The notes below the pieces were generated by a model that saw nothing but the letters and a program-made list of their open reading frames with translations, was not told the origin of the DNA and did not search any database. Below are positions 51,609 through 60,376 of a DNA stretch of 64,000 nt, one piece after another. The stretch comes from Arthrobacter castelli DSM 16402 (GTDB taxonomy: Bacteria > Actinomycetota > Actinomycetes > Actinomycetales > Micrococcaceae). A program made the position numbers and the translations under genes. The stretch is from the NCBI RefSeq assembly GCF_000430705.1, contig NZ_AUMN01000001.1:186001-250000 (forward strand), in the 5' to 3' direction. How positions within the stretch are numbered: the first letter of the stretch is position 1; each line of letters opens with the position of its first letter.

Positions 51609-52229
51609 ATGCCAGATATGGAATTGTGGCCGACCGGCCGCCTTCTCTCAACAGCAGCGCGGCTGGTCGAGCACGCGTGGAATGAGCAACTGGCAAGCAT
51701 TGGGGTCACCCACGCGGGGGTAATAGCTCTGGAAGTGCTTGCCGGGCACGGCACGATGACTCAGGCTCAACTGGCCCAGATCGTGCATGTGCAGGCCCAA
51801 ACCATGGGTAAAACCCTCTCGCGTCTGGAAACCTATGGCCACATTGAGCGCTCACGAAGCTCCCAGGACCGGCGAAGCCACCAGGTATCCATCACCGATC
51901 ATGGACGCTCAGTGCTCGCTTCCGCACAGGAGCTTGAAACGTCACTGGTGCCGGGCGGGCAGCTCTCTTCCGACGACCTGCGAAACCGGCTTCAGTCAGT
52001 GATCAAGTCCCTGGCGGATGCGCGCTGGGACGTCGACTCGGGCAAGGGTGTGGAGGAGGCCGTCAAACCTGCGGCACCGGCCGCAGGTACTCCGCCCGAG
52101 CTGGACGACAGCGCGAAACAGAAGCTGGCCGAGGAATTGCCGCCGGCGGAGCCGGATGAACCTGCCGAACAGGACGACGGCACCTTTGGCGAGAAGCGAA
52201 ACGGAACCGACGGCACCCAGGCAGGCTGA
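51609..52229 (+). CDS. MarR-family regulator with acidic C-terminal tail
   Basis: About 206 residues. Winged helix: GHGTMTQAQLAQIVHVQAQTMGKTLSRLETYGHIERSRSSQDRRSHQVSIT, a good MarR match. After ~155 an unusual Pro/Glu/Asp-rich tail follows (PPAEPDEPAEQDDG). TATAGT lies 7 bases before the ATG at 51609, so a leaderless start is more likely than the GTG at 51600. Divergent from bcp. Confidence 0.85.
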   Translation: MPDMELWPTGRLLSTAARLVEHAWNEQLASIGVTHAGVIALEVLAGHGTMTQAQLAQIVHVQAQTMGKTLSRLETYGHIERSRSSQDRRSHQVSITDHGRSVLASAQELETSLVPGGQLSSDDLRNRLQSVIKSLADARWDVDSGKGVEEAVKPAAPAAGTPPELDDSAKQKLAEELPPAEPDEPAEQDDGTFGEKRNGTDGTQAG

Positions 52230-52464
52230 ACGTCCGGCGGCCGTTGCCCGGTGGCGATCGAATGCCTCATTTAGCCTTGGCCATCGGGATGTTCGGCCGG
52301 GAGTAAAAGTGCCCCTCCCGATGCACTAATGGGGCGTTTCGCCGCTTTTTTACTCCCTGGCGGAACGGCGAAGGCCGTGTTTGGGCGGAGTGCAACCACG
52401 ACGATGACATGCCGATCCCACGCACACATTCGTGCTGCTAACCCCCGAACGCCCGGTCGAAACG

Positions 52465-52498
52465 AAAAAACCCGCCCAACCTACCGGTCGGACGGGCT
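52465..52498 (-). terminator. Terminator of the tRNA-Lys gene
   Basis: On the minus strand CCCGTCC pairs with GGGCGGG (one G-T), with flanking A-T pairs, followed by TTTTTT. It lies directly downstream of the tRNA-Lys. Confidence 0.85.
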
Positions 52499-52502
52499 TC
52501 CC

Positions 52503-52577
52503 TGGTGCGCCCCCCGGGACTCGAACCCGGAACCCATTGATTAAGAGTCAATTGCTCTGCCATTGAGCTAGAGGCGC
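52503..52577 (-). tRNA. tRNA-Lys (anticodon CTT)
   Basis: Minus-strand cloverleaf: acceptor GCGCCTC/GGGGCGC, D-arm GCTC/GAGC, anticodon stem ATTGA/TCAAT around CTCTTAA (anticodon CTT), T-arm CCGGGTTCGAGTCCCGG; CCA is encoded (52503-52505). Confidence 0.95.
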
Positions 52578-52698
52578 ATTCCCACTCCGCGTTCCGCCGG
52601 TGATGGGCACCTGAGCGAATTGCGGCAACGACATGTAAGACTAGCAGGATTCTTCCGCCTGGGGAAAATCGGTGCGGACGCGGTGCCGTCAGGTGTGA

Positions 52699-53841
52699 TC
52701 AACGTCCCTCAACGACGATGATTCGCTCTTCGGGGCCGCCATTGGTGGCGACCCACAGCGCCCCGTCCGGGCCGGTAATGACGTCGCGAAGGCGGCCGTA
52801 GTCGTCCTGGAAATGGCTGACCGGTTGGCCCGCCCGCCCATCGAGCAGCGGAACTTCCCACAGCCGTTGGCCTCTCAGCGCTCCTATATAGGCGACGTCG
52901 TTCACGATGGCCATGCCGCTGGGGGAGGCCGTAGCGGTGGAAGGCCATACCACTTGGGCATCGATGAATCCGTCGACGCCTGGCGCGCCCGTTACCTCCG
53001 GCCAGCCGTAGTTTCCGCCGGGCCGGATCAGGTTCAGTTCATCGTCCTCAGTGGGGCCAAACTCGCTCGCCCACAACCGCCCCTCGGAATCCCAGGCGAG
53101 CCCTTGCACGTTCCGGTGCCCCAAGCTGTACACCGGATTGTCCCCGAACGGGTTCCCGGGGGCCGGATCGCCATCGGGCGTGATCCGCAGAATCTTCCCG
53201 GACAATGATTGCCGGTTCTGCGCCTGATCTTCCTGCGTCGCGTCACCAGTCGATGCGTAGAGCATCCCGTCGGGTCCGAACTTGATCCGCCCGCCGTTAT
53301 GGATCGTTGCCTTGGGAATGCCCTCCAGCAGCACCTCCTGGGTGCCGAGGCCGGGATCCTGGCCGCCGTCGTATTCCATCCGCACTATCCGGTTGTCGGA
53401 GGCGCTGGTGTAGTACGCGTACAGATATCGGTCCCGGGCGAAGGTGGGCGCGACGGCGATCCCCAGCAGGCCACCTTCTCCGCCCGGCACCACGTGCTCG
53501 ACGGTGCCCACCATCGTGACCTCGCCGTCGTCGATCCGCTTGATGGCCGCACTGTCACGTTCGGAGACCAGCACAGACCCGTCCGGCAGCAGCGCCATGG
53601 ACCACGGCGAGGTCAGCGAATCGGCGGCAGTTCCGGTGACGGCCAGCTCGCCGCCCAGCGGACCTGACGACTCAGTGTGGCGGTGCTGCGCTGACGACGA
53701 CGATCCGCTGGCCGGCGCGGACACATCAGGGGCAGGTTCGCCGGTGCCCGGGGCTGCGTTTTCGCCGGACCCGGGGGAACAGCCGGAGACGACGACGGCG
53801 GACAGCGTGACAGCTGCCAGCCAAGCCTGTCGTCGCCGCAT
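52699..53841 (-). CDS. PQQ-dependent sugar (aldose) dehydrogenase-like lipoprotein
   Basis: A 380-residue exported six-bladed beta-propeller of the soluble glucose dehydrogenase/sorbosone dehydrogenase family. Lipobox VVSGC (Cys21) follows a signal peptide. SPWSMALLPDGSVLVSER, HNGGRIKFGPDGMLYASTGD, YSLGHRNVQGLAWD and EFGPTEDDELNLIRPGGNYGWP carry the PQQ and Ca-binding positions. It may oxidise sugars outside the membrane. The gluconate kinase and permease genes nearby would use its product if it makes gluconate; that link is inference. GAGG precedes the ATG. Confidence 0.9.
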   Translation of the reverse strand: MRRRQAWLAAVTLSAVVVSGCSPGSGENAAPGTGEPAPDVSAPASGSSSSAQHRHTESSGPLGGELAVTGTAADSLTSPWSMALLPDGSVLVSERDSAAIKRIDDGEVTMVGTVEHVVPGGEGGLLGIAVAPTFARDRYLYAYYTSASDNRIVRMEYDGGQDPGLGTQEVLLEGIPKATIHNGGRIKFGPDGMLYASTGDATQEDQAQNRQSLSGKILRITPDGDPAPGNPFGDNPVYSLGHRNVQGLAWDSEGRLWASEFGPTEDDELNLIRPGGNYGWPEVTGAPGVDGFIDAQVVWPSTATASPSGMAIVNDVAYIGALRGQRLWEVPLLDGRAGQPVSHFQDDYGRLRDVITGPDGALWVATNGGPEERIIVVEGR

Positions 53842-53872
53842 CCGTATGCCTCGCTTCCGTCAGCGTCCGCCC

Positions 53873-54784
53873 TCAGCGTCCGGCGTGGCCGTCCGGGTCA
53901 CTATCGTCGCCGTCCGGACCGCCGTCCGGGTCACTATCGTCGCGGTGCCGGCCGCTGGGTGGGTGGTCTTCAGCGGATTCATCCCCGGGGTCGCCGTCAC
54001 CGAGGTTATGGGAGCCGAGGCTGTGATTGCTGTGCGTACTGTCCGGATCGCCGAGATTATGCGAACCCAGGCTGTGATGCCCTTCCTCACTGTGCGGTTC
54101 GCCGAGATTATGCGAACCCAGGCTGTGGTGACCTCCGTCCTCGGGCTCGGGCGCGCCGACATTGTGGCGTCCCAATGCGTGGTGCTCGGCACTCTGGCCG
54201 TGGGGAGGCGGCTGGTCACTGGAGGTGTCCGTGTCGCCGGTTCCAGCGGAATCCCCAGAGGCGGTTGTGTCACCGGAGATGCCGGTGCCAGCGGAGTCCT
54301 TCGGGCGGGAATCGTCGGAGCCGCTGCCGTTCACGGATCCGGCGGTGGTGGTGTGTTCGCTGCCGCGGTCGGGCGCGGTGGGCTGGTCGGTAATGTCGGA
54401 TCCGCCGCTCCGCCACCGTTCGTCGTCAGGACCCGCGGCGTTGGTGTCACCGGAGCTGTCGCGGTCCGTGACCGATCCGGTAGCGCCACTTCCCGCGCTG
54501 CCGGCTGCAGGGGTGTTGCTCGCCGGGGGCCCGGCCTCCATCACGGGGTCGTTGGCCCCGGAGCCTGGCTGGTTACCGGGGTGACGCCGACCCGGTGTCT
54601 CTCCACCGCCGGTGCCTCCGCCGGCAGCGCCTCCGCCTGCCGTGCTTTCATCTGCGCTGGCCCCACTTGCGGTATCTCCACTGGCGGTGTCTCCACCTGC
54701 TGTGGGACCGGAATTGCGTCGCAGCATCCACACCACGATCGCGATCACCACGATGATCACGAGTACCCAGATAATCAACTCCAT
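53873..54784 (-). CDS. Membrane-anchored low-complexity protein with histidine-rich repeats
   Basis: A 303-residue protein: one N-terminal membrane helix (ELIIWVLVIIVVIAIVVWML), then ~180 residues rich in Gly/Ser/Thr/Asp, then four imperfect 17-18-residue repeats with the core HHSLGSHNLG (variants HHALGRHNVG and NHSLGSHNLG) joined by acidic spacers, and an acidic DSDPDG-type end. GGAGGG precedes the ATG, which supports a real gene despite the composition. Extracellular or cytoplasmic side and function are unknown; metal binding by the His pairs is possible. Confidence 0.75.
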   Translation of the reverse strand: MELIIWVLVIIVVIAIVVWMLRRNSGPTAGGDTASGDTASGASADESTAGGGAAGGGTGGGETPGRRHPGNQPGSGANDPVMEAGPPASNTPAAGSAGSGATGSVTDRDSSGDTNAAGPDDERWRSGGSDITDQPTAPDRGSEHTTTAGSVNGSGSDDSRPKDSAGTGISGDTTASGDSAGTGDTDTSSDQPPPHGQSAEHHALGRHNVGAPEPEDGGHHSLGSHNLGEPHSEEGHHSLGSHNLGDPDSTHSNHSLGSHNLGDGDPGDESAEDHPPSGRHRDDSDPDGGPDGDDSDPDGHAGR

Positions 54785-54916
54785 GACTCAGCCCTCCGTT
54801 TGGGTGCGGGCACATACGCCCTGAATTTGAACCTACGGCCAAGCACCGCCCATGTCCAGAGTTTGTGTGCATCCTGCGTCCAATGTGGCAGGTATTGAGC
54901 CGCTAGAGTGGCTGTT

Positions 54917-55882
54917 ATGGCCTCCAATGCTTCTTCGATTCAGACAATCACGTTCCCGGACCAGCGTTTGCTCGACGCCGTGCAGCCGCTTCCGGAAGGA
55001 ATGCGCGGCGGAATCTGGGACCTTCAGAGCGAGCCCGACGGCGTCGAGCTGGGGGAGGTCGACGCGGTGATCCTGCCGTACATGGGCCCGAAGCTTTTAG
55101 ACCAGCTGAGCCGGGTGCCACACCTGAAGATGGTCCAAACGCAGACAACCGGGTACGACGGAATTCCCGAAGCCGTTGGAGAGGACGTCGCCGTGGTCAG
55201 CGCCGCCGGGGTGCACGCGGATTCGACGGCGGAAATGGCGGTGGCACTGATGCTTGCCTCGCTGCGCGGCATCGATGTGGCGGCGCGGGACCAGGTGGCG
55301 GCGCGCTGGAACCCGCAGCGCTGGACGTCGCTGGCAGACCGCAAGGTGCTGCTGGTCGGTGTCGGTGGTATCGGCGCTGGTATCGCCGCCCGTCTGGAGC
55401 CCTTCGGAGTGGAACTCACCCGGGTCGGCAGCACGGCCAGGGATGACGCCGCCGGACATGTTCACGGGACCGACGAACTGGTTGCGCTGGCGCGCCACAC
55501 AGACGTGATCGTGGTAATCACCCCCTTGTCGGAGGCCACGCACCACTTGGTCAATGCCGGTGTGCTCGCCGCGATGCCGGACGGGGCACTGGTGGTTAAC
55601 GTTGCCCGAGGCGCAGTTGTCGATTCGGATGCCCTCACGGCCGAAGTCGTATCGGGTCGGATCCGCGCCGCGATCGATGTCTTCGACCCGGAGCCGGTTC
55701 CGGAGGACCACCCGCTGTGGAAGGCCGAAGGGGCGCTGATCACCCCGCATAATGCCGGCAACAGCTCTGCCTTCTTTCCCCGCGTCGTCCGGCTGCTCCA
55801 GTCGCAGCTGGCGGCTATCGCCTCCGGCGGCAGCCCGGAGAACCTGGTACGTTCGGGTCCCTTCGCCGCTGACGGCCGCTAG
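54917..55882 (+). CDS. D-isomer-specific 2-hydroxyacid dehydrogenase
   Basis: A 321-residue NAD(P)-dependent reductase. Rossmann motif GVGGIGAG, catalytic Arg in VNVARGAVVD, Glu in FDPEPVPEDHPLW and His in ITPHNAGN are all in place. TAGAGT lies 7 bases before the ATG, suggesting a leaderless message. Glyoxylate, hydroxypyruvate or 2-ketogluconate are candidate substrates; the last would fit the gluconate neighbourhood but is unproven. Confidence 0.9.
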   Translation: MASNASSIQTITFPDQRLLDAVQPLPEGMRGGIWDLQSEPDGVELGEVDAVILPYMGPKLLDQLSRVPHLKMVQTQTTGYDGIPEAVGEDVAVVSAAGVHADSTAEMAVALMLASLRGIDVAARDQVAARWNPQRWTSLADRKVLLVGVGGIGAGIAARLEPFGVELTRVGSTARDDAAGHVHGTDELVALARHTDVIVVITPLSEATHHLVNAGVLAAMPDGALVVNVARGAVVDSDALTAEVVSGRIRAAIDVFDPEPVPEDHPLWKAEGALITPHNAGNSSAFFPRVVRLLQSQLAAIASGGSPENLVRSGPFAADGR

Positions 55883-55927
55883 ACCAGAGCCGGCCGTTAA
55901 GCATCGCCGGCCAGGCTCCGACGTCGG

Positions 55928-57322
55928 CTAGCCAAACGAGGCCAGCCCATAGACGATCCAGGCAAGGGCGAAGGCGATCAGGCCGATCAGCGTCTCCATT
56001 ACGGTCCAGGTTTTCAGCGTCGTCTTCACGTCCATGTCGAAGAACTTGCCTACCAGCCAGAACCCCGAGTCGTTGACGTGGCTGAGCATCACGGAGCCTG
56101 CGCTGAGCGCCAGTACGACGGCGATGACCTGCAGCTGGGAGTAGTCGCCCGCGGAGAGCAGCGGCTGCATGAGGGTGGCTGAAATGGTCAGTGCCACAGT
56201 GGCAGAGCCCTGCGCGACACGGATCAGGGTGGAGACGACAAAGCCGGCCAGAATCACCGGAAGTCCGATATTCTCCAGCGAGCCGGCCAGAGCCTCGCCG
56301 ACGCCGCTGGCGACCAGCACCCCGCCGAACATTCCGCCGGCGCCGGTGATCAGGATGATCGAGCAGATAGGACCAAGCGACTTATCCAGCAGGTCCTCGA
56401 GCGATTCCTTGCTGCGGCCACGGCGGATACCGAGCACAAGGCTGGCCACGAGCACTGCGATCAGCAGCGCGATGGGGGTGGCGCCCAGCGTCTGCAGGAC
56501 CCCGACCCAGATGGCGTCGCCGTTGACCACGCCGGCCGTGTCCAGGGTGTCGAGCACCGTGTTCATAGCGATCAGCACGATCGGCAGCAGCAGCATCAGG
56601 ACCACCGTGCTTGCTTTCGGCGGTTCCTTATCGAGCCGCTGCTCGCTGCCGCCGCTGATGTAATCCGGAATGGCGACGTTGATCCGCCGGCCGGCCCAGA
56701 GCCCGTAGAGGTAGCCGGCAAGGATCCACGTGGGGATGGCGACGACGAGGCCGACCAGCAGCAACAGCCCCACATTGGCGTCCAGCAGCCCTGCGGCCGC
56801 AACCGGGCCGGGGTGAGGTGGAACGAAGACGTGCATCACGGAGAAGGCGCCGGCAGTGGGCAGGCCATAGCGCAGCAGGCCTCCACCCAGCTTCCGGGCC
56901 ACCGCGAAGACGATGGGCAGCATGACCACCAGGCCGGCATCGAAGAACACCGGGAAGCCGAAAATCAATGAGGCGACGCCGAGTGCCAGCGGCGCTCGTC
57001 TCTCTCCGAACAGCCGCATCAGGCTGTCGGCCAGCGACTGCGCACCGCCGCTGACTTCGACCAGCCGGCCAAGCATCACGCCGAGGCCGACCAGCAGCGC
57101 CACACTGGCGATCGTGCCGGCAAAGCCATCGAGCAGCACGTCGGTGATGCTGCCGGCGGGTATACCGGTGACAAAGGCGGTCAGCAGGCTGACGAGGACC
57201 AGGGCAACGAAGGCGTGCATTCGCACCTTCATGATCAAAAAGAGCAGCAGCGCCACGGCTCCGGCGGCGATCAACAGCAGGGGCGCCGTGCCCATCGGCT
57301 GGGTCCAGTTCTCTACATCCAT
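55928..57322 (-). CDS. gntP: Gluconate:H+ symporter (GntP family)
   Basis: A 464-residue carrier with about 12-14 helices. SVMHVFVPPHPGPVAAAGLL, FGFPVFFDAGLVVMLPI and LSHVNDSGFWLVGKFF are highly characteristic of GntP/GntT permeases. The ATG at 57322 has AAGGAG upstream. It lies 60 bases behind the gluconate kinase gene on the same strand, forming a gluconate utilisation operon. Confidence 0.95.
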   Translation of the reverse strand: MDVENWTQPMGTAPLLLIAAGAVALLLFLIMKVRMHAFVALVLVSLLTAFVTGIPAGSITDVLLDGFAGTIASVALLVGLGVMLGRLVEVSGGAQSLADSLMRLFGERRAPLALGVASLIFGFPVFFDAGLVVMLPIVFAVARKLGGGLLRYGLPTAGAFSVMHVFVPPHPGPVAAAGLLDANVGLLLLVGLVVAIPTWILAGYLYGLWAGRRINVAIPDYISGGSEQRLDKEPPKASTVVLMLLLPIVLIAMNTVLDTLDTAGVVNGDAIWVGVLQTLGATPIALLIAVLVASLVLGIRRGRSKESLEDLLDKSLGPICSIILITGAGGMFGGVLVASGVGEALAGSLENIGLPVILAGFVVSTLIRVAQGSATVALTISATLMQPLLSAGDYSQLQVIAVVLALSAGSVMLSHVNDSGFWLVGKFFDMDVKTTLKTWTVMETLIGLIAFALAWIVYGLASFG

Positions 57323-57382
57323 GCGAGGCTCCTTTGCCCGTTCTGTTCCACTGGTTCGCCCCATTGGGGCCCGCAGCAGGGT

Positions 57383-57925
57383 CTATGGACCGGTGGGGGC
57401 CGATTCGCCGCTGAGCTTCAGGTCGTGGAGGACCTGGTCGACAATCACGTCAGGTGTATTGGTAACGTCCGCTTCGACGCCGGCCTCGTCGGATTCGAGT
57501 TCCTCCAAGGTGGCGAATTGGGATTGGAGCAGGGTTTTGGGCATGAAGTGACCGCGGCGGCTCTCCATCCGGCCGGCGATCAGATCGATGGGCCCGGTCA
57601 GCTGGATGAAGACCACGTCAGCTGTGCTTTGACGCAGCAGGTCCCGGTAGGCCCGCTTCAGTGCCGAGCAGGTGACAATAGCGTCTGCGCCTTGCTCCTG
57701 TTGCAGTGTCAGCCAATCCCGGATGGCCGCCAGCCACGGCCAGCGGTCCTCGTCCGTGAGGGGCTGGCCGCCTGTCATCTTTTCAATGTTGGCCGGTGGG
57801 TGGAAATCATCCGCCTCGGCCGTGGTCCAGCCCAGTTGTTCCCCCAGGAGTTCGGCCACAGTGGTCTTGCCGGTTCCGGAGGGTCCCATCACCACGAGTC
57901 CCATTGCTGCTCGGCTGCCTTCCAC
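57383..57925 (-). CDS. gntK: Gluconokinase
   Basis: A 180-residue P-loop kinase phosphorylating gluconate to 6-phosphogluconate. GPSGTGKT at 14-21, ADDFHPPANIEKMTGGQPLTDEDRWPWL and the CSALKRAYRDLLR segment are the GntK marks. The frame is open far upstream, but the GTG at 57925 has GGAGGGAG upstream. First gene of the gntK-gntP pair; no gntR-type regulator lies beside it. Confidence 0.95.
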   Translation of the reverse strand: MEGSRAAMGLVVMGPSGTGKTTVAELLGEQLGWTTAEADDFHPPANIEKMTGGQPLTDEDRWPWLAAIRDWLTLQQEQGADAIVTCSALKRAYRDLLRQSTADVVFIQLTGPIDLIAGRMESRRGHFMPKTLLQSQFATLEELESDEAGVEADVTNTPDVIVDQVLHDLKLSGESAPTGP

Positions 57926-58058
57926 GCTGGCTCCCTCCGTAACGATGGCACGGCACAAACTCCCACTTTGGCCAGTACCTTGATTACTATCACCGGCCGC
58001 GGTGCGTGGCAATGGGCCGGCTTGCCATGGGACAGCGGCGCCGCCAGTGCGGTGGCTG

Positions 58059-58499
58059 CTAGGACATGTCGACGAAGGCTGACATAAATGCGGTGAAATC
58101 TTTGTGGTCGTCGCGTTGGTCCACGGTGCGTTCTTCCTCGTCGCAGGGCATCTCACCTAGAGGCGACACGCCGAACCGGAAGGTCTTGCCGGTGCTTGTA
58201 CCGACTTCGTAGTCTCCGTTGGGCAGCTCGAAGGCGTGCGACAGGTTGGTCATGTTGATTTCGGTGGGATTCCCGCCCGCGGTCAGCGTCCCGGCGTTGA
58301 ATGGTGCGACGACGATCTCGGCCGGTTGCCACCGGTAGCCCACCACGTAGTATTTCGGGGGATGGCCGCCCTGGGATTCCTTCCCATGCCCACCGTTCCT
58401 CTCGTTGGCGGCATAGACCAGGTTGTAGTCCCCGTAGTTGAGGATCTGGCTGTCAAAGACCACGCGCAGGGCATCCTTGAAGCCGTCGCTGGATGTCAT
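58059..58499 (-). CDS. Hypothetical protein (146 residues)
   Basis: Soluble protein with no motif I recognise. Notable runs: ALRVVFDSQILNYGDYNLVYAA, YYVVGYRWQPAEIVVAPF and a Cys/acidic end (MPCDEEERTVDQRDD). Its ATG follows the ybaK stop by three bases, so it is likely co-transcribed. Function unknown. Confidence 0.65.
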   Translation of the reverse strand: MTSSDGFKDALRVVFDSQILNYGDYNLVYAANERNGGHGKESQGGHPPKYYVVGYRWQPAEIVVAPFNAGTLTAGGNPTEINMTNLSHAFELPNGDYEVGTSTGKTFRFGVSPLGEMPCDEEERTVDQRDDHKDFTAFMSAFVDMS

Positions 58500-58502
58500 G
58501 AG

Positions 58503-58997
58503 TTAGCAAACCTCGATCGCCCGGCCACCGGTGAGCCGAAGCAATTGCTGATAGTTGGTGTCGAAGACGGTGTTGGGATGACCTGCGGCCGCCCATATCC
58601 GGGGGTATTGCTCAAGGGCCCGGTCGACAAAGGTACGCACCGGCGAAGGGTGTCCCAGCGGAGCGACGCCTCCTATTGGTTGTCCGGTTGAGGCGCGGAC
58701 CACATCCGCGCTTGCCTGCTTAAGCCTACCTCCCAGTTCGCGGCCCACCAGTGCGGTATCCACACGGTGCACGCCGGAGGTCATGATCAACACCGGTTCG
58801 CCATCGAGGGTGAAGACCAGGGAATTGGCAATGGCTCCGACCTCGACGCCTTGTGCCTCGGCCGCCAATGCGGCGGTGTGGGCCCGTTCCGGCAGCACGG
58901 TGACAGTGGTGGGGTGGCCGGCCGCTTCCAGAGCGGCCACGACCTTGCGCACATTGGGGTGTCCGGCGGCGTCGACAGCTTCTTCTGCATGGCTCAT
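58503..58997 (-). CDS. YbaK/EbsC-family aminoacyl-tRNA deacylase
   Basis: A 164-residue trans-editing domain protein. TVTVLPERAHTAALAAEAQGVEVGAIANSLVF carries the family's early region, and GGVAPLGHP the catalytic-pocket GGxxPxGH motif. It hydrolyses mischarged tRNA, typically Cys-tRNA(Pro). TAGACT (59004-59009, minus) lies 6 bases before the ATG, indicating a leaderless start. Confidence 0.92.
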   Translation of the reverse strand: MSHAEEAVDAAGHPNVRKVVAALEAAGHPTTVTVLPERAHTAALAAEAQGVEVGAIANSLVFTLDGEPVLIMTSGVHRVDTALVGRELGGRLKQASADVVRASTGQPIGGVAPLGHPSPVRTFVDRALEQYPRIWAAAGHPNTVFDTNYQQLLRLTGGRAIEVC

Positions 58998-59011
58998 CGC
59001 ACCAGTCTATT

Positions 59012-59055
59012 AAAACGAAAGCCGGTCCCGCGCGGTGTTACCCGCGAAGACCGGC
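59012..59055 (-). terminator. Terminator of the small membrane protein gene
   Basis: GCCGGTC (59021-59027) pairs with GACCGGC (59049-59055) with further G-C pairs inside; on the minus strand it is followed by TTTCGTTTTA. Confidence 0.75.
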
Positions 59056-59104
59056 CGGCAGGTGCCCGGGGCCGCCGATATCGGCGGTACCGGGCTCGAT
59101 GGTG

Positions 59105-59284
59105 CTAGAAGCGCGGCACCAGGGTCTCGGCGGAGATCGAGGTCGCGGGCGTTGCCTCGCGGCTGTTGCTGTATACAGGGGCAGGTTGCGGCCGGCCATC
59201 CTTACGCAGGAAGGCGAAGATGCGATACACGGCGACAGCGGTCAGGACAATGGCAAACAACGGAATCAACAGTGCAGCAGTCAT
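59105..59284 (-). CDS. Small single-helix membrane protein (59 residues)
   Basis: One hydrophobic helix (MTAALLIPLFAIVLTAVAVY) then a short basic/polar tail. GGAG precedes the chosen ATG by about 10 bases; an ATG at 59293 is less likely. A terminator follows and a LysR gene diverges upstream, supporting a real transcription unit. Function unknown. Confidence 0.55.
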   Translation of the reverse strand: MTAALLIPLFAIVLTAVAVYRIFAFLRKDGRPQPAPVYSNSREATPATSISAETLVPRF

Positions 59285-59356
59285 GTGTCTCATGCTCCCG
59301 GGAGCGTTCATTTAGGACAAGCTCACAAAACTTATCTGACAGTGTAGAATTGCTTC

Positions 59357-60283
59357 ATGGATCTCCGTCGCCTGCGTATTCTCAGGGAACTGGCGGACCG
59401 AGGATCTGTGGGCGCCACTGCAGAGGCGATGAATATCACTCCCTCGGCCGTCTCGCAACAGCTTAAAGTGCTGCAGGACGAAGTATCAGTGGTGTTGGTC
59501 CGCCGGGAGGGTCGAGGGGTGAAGCTCACCGAGGCCGGGCTCGCGATGGCTGCTGCCGGCGCCGAGGTATCCACGGCGATGGAACGGGCCCAGGCGACGG
59601 TGGACTTCTACCGAAAAGGTTGGCAGACGCAGATCCGGGCTGCCTTCTTTCCCAGTTCCGCCGAGATGTTCCTGCCCGGCCTGTTGCACCGGATCAAGGA
59701 AATCCCCGGGTTGCAGTTCGACGCTTTCCACGAGGACCCGATGGTTTCGGGATTCGTTCCGTTGACGGCCGACTACGACTTCGTCGTCGCGCACGGCAGC
59801 CCCGGCGCCGACGTCTTCTCCCAGCCCGGCGTCGTCGTGGTGCCCTTATTGAAAGAACCGCTGGATGTCGCGATGCCGACCACCCACCCGCTGGCCGGCA
59901 AGGCCGGGCTCACCCCCGAGGACGTGGTCGACTACACCTGGATCGGGGTGCCCGAAGGTTTCCCCTTTGACTCTATCCTGGCCCAGGTTGAGGCCAGGAC
60001 CGGCCGCCGGGTCACCCGATCCCAGCGCTACCCGGACCTGAGGGTGATGGAGGCGCTGGTCAGTGCCGGCCACGGCCTGGCGTTCCTGCCCCGCTACACC
60101 GCGCTCGGCAGCGGCGGCCGCGGCTATGTGCTGCGCCCGCTCGAGGGCGTCAGCGCCAGCCGCAGTATCGTCGCGTTGGCCCGCCCCGACATCGCCGAGC
60201 GGACCACCATCCAACAGGTGCTCGGGTTGCTCAAGCGAGTGGCGCAGAACGTGGCCGACGACGTCGAAATGGTTGAGAGCTGA
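59357..60283 (+). CDS. LysR-family transcriptional regulator
   Basis: A 308-residue LysR protein: MDLRRLRILRELADRGSVGATAEAMNITPSAVSQQLKVL as the DNA-binding domain, then the two-lobe effector domain. TAGAAT lies 6 bases before the ATG (leaderless type). It is divergent from the small membrane protein gene, a likely target, though no sensor cue is visible. Confidence 0.92.
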   Translation: MDLRRLRILRELADRGSVGATAEAMNITPSAVSQQLKVLQDEVSVVLVRREGRGVKLTEAGLAMAAAGAEVSTAMERAQATVDFYRKGWQTQIRAAFFPSSAEMFLPGLLHRIKEIPGLQFDAFHEDPMVSGFVPLTADYDFVVAHGSPGADVFSQPGVVVVPLLKEPLDVAMPTTHPLAGKAGLTPEDVVDYTWIGVPEGFPFDSILAQVEARTGRRVTRSQRYPDLRVMEALVSAGHGLAFLPRYTALGSGGRGYVLRPLEGVSASRSIVALARPDIAERTTIQQVLGLLKRVAQNVADDVEMVES

Positions 60284-60376
60284 CTGGTCGGCCGGGGAGG
60301 TGGGTGCCTGCGCATCTTCCGGGCGTCGCAGGATATTGTTGCTCCTAACGTGACGTGAGGTCCTAGCATCTTAGTC

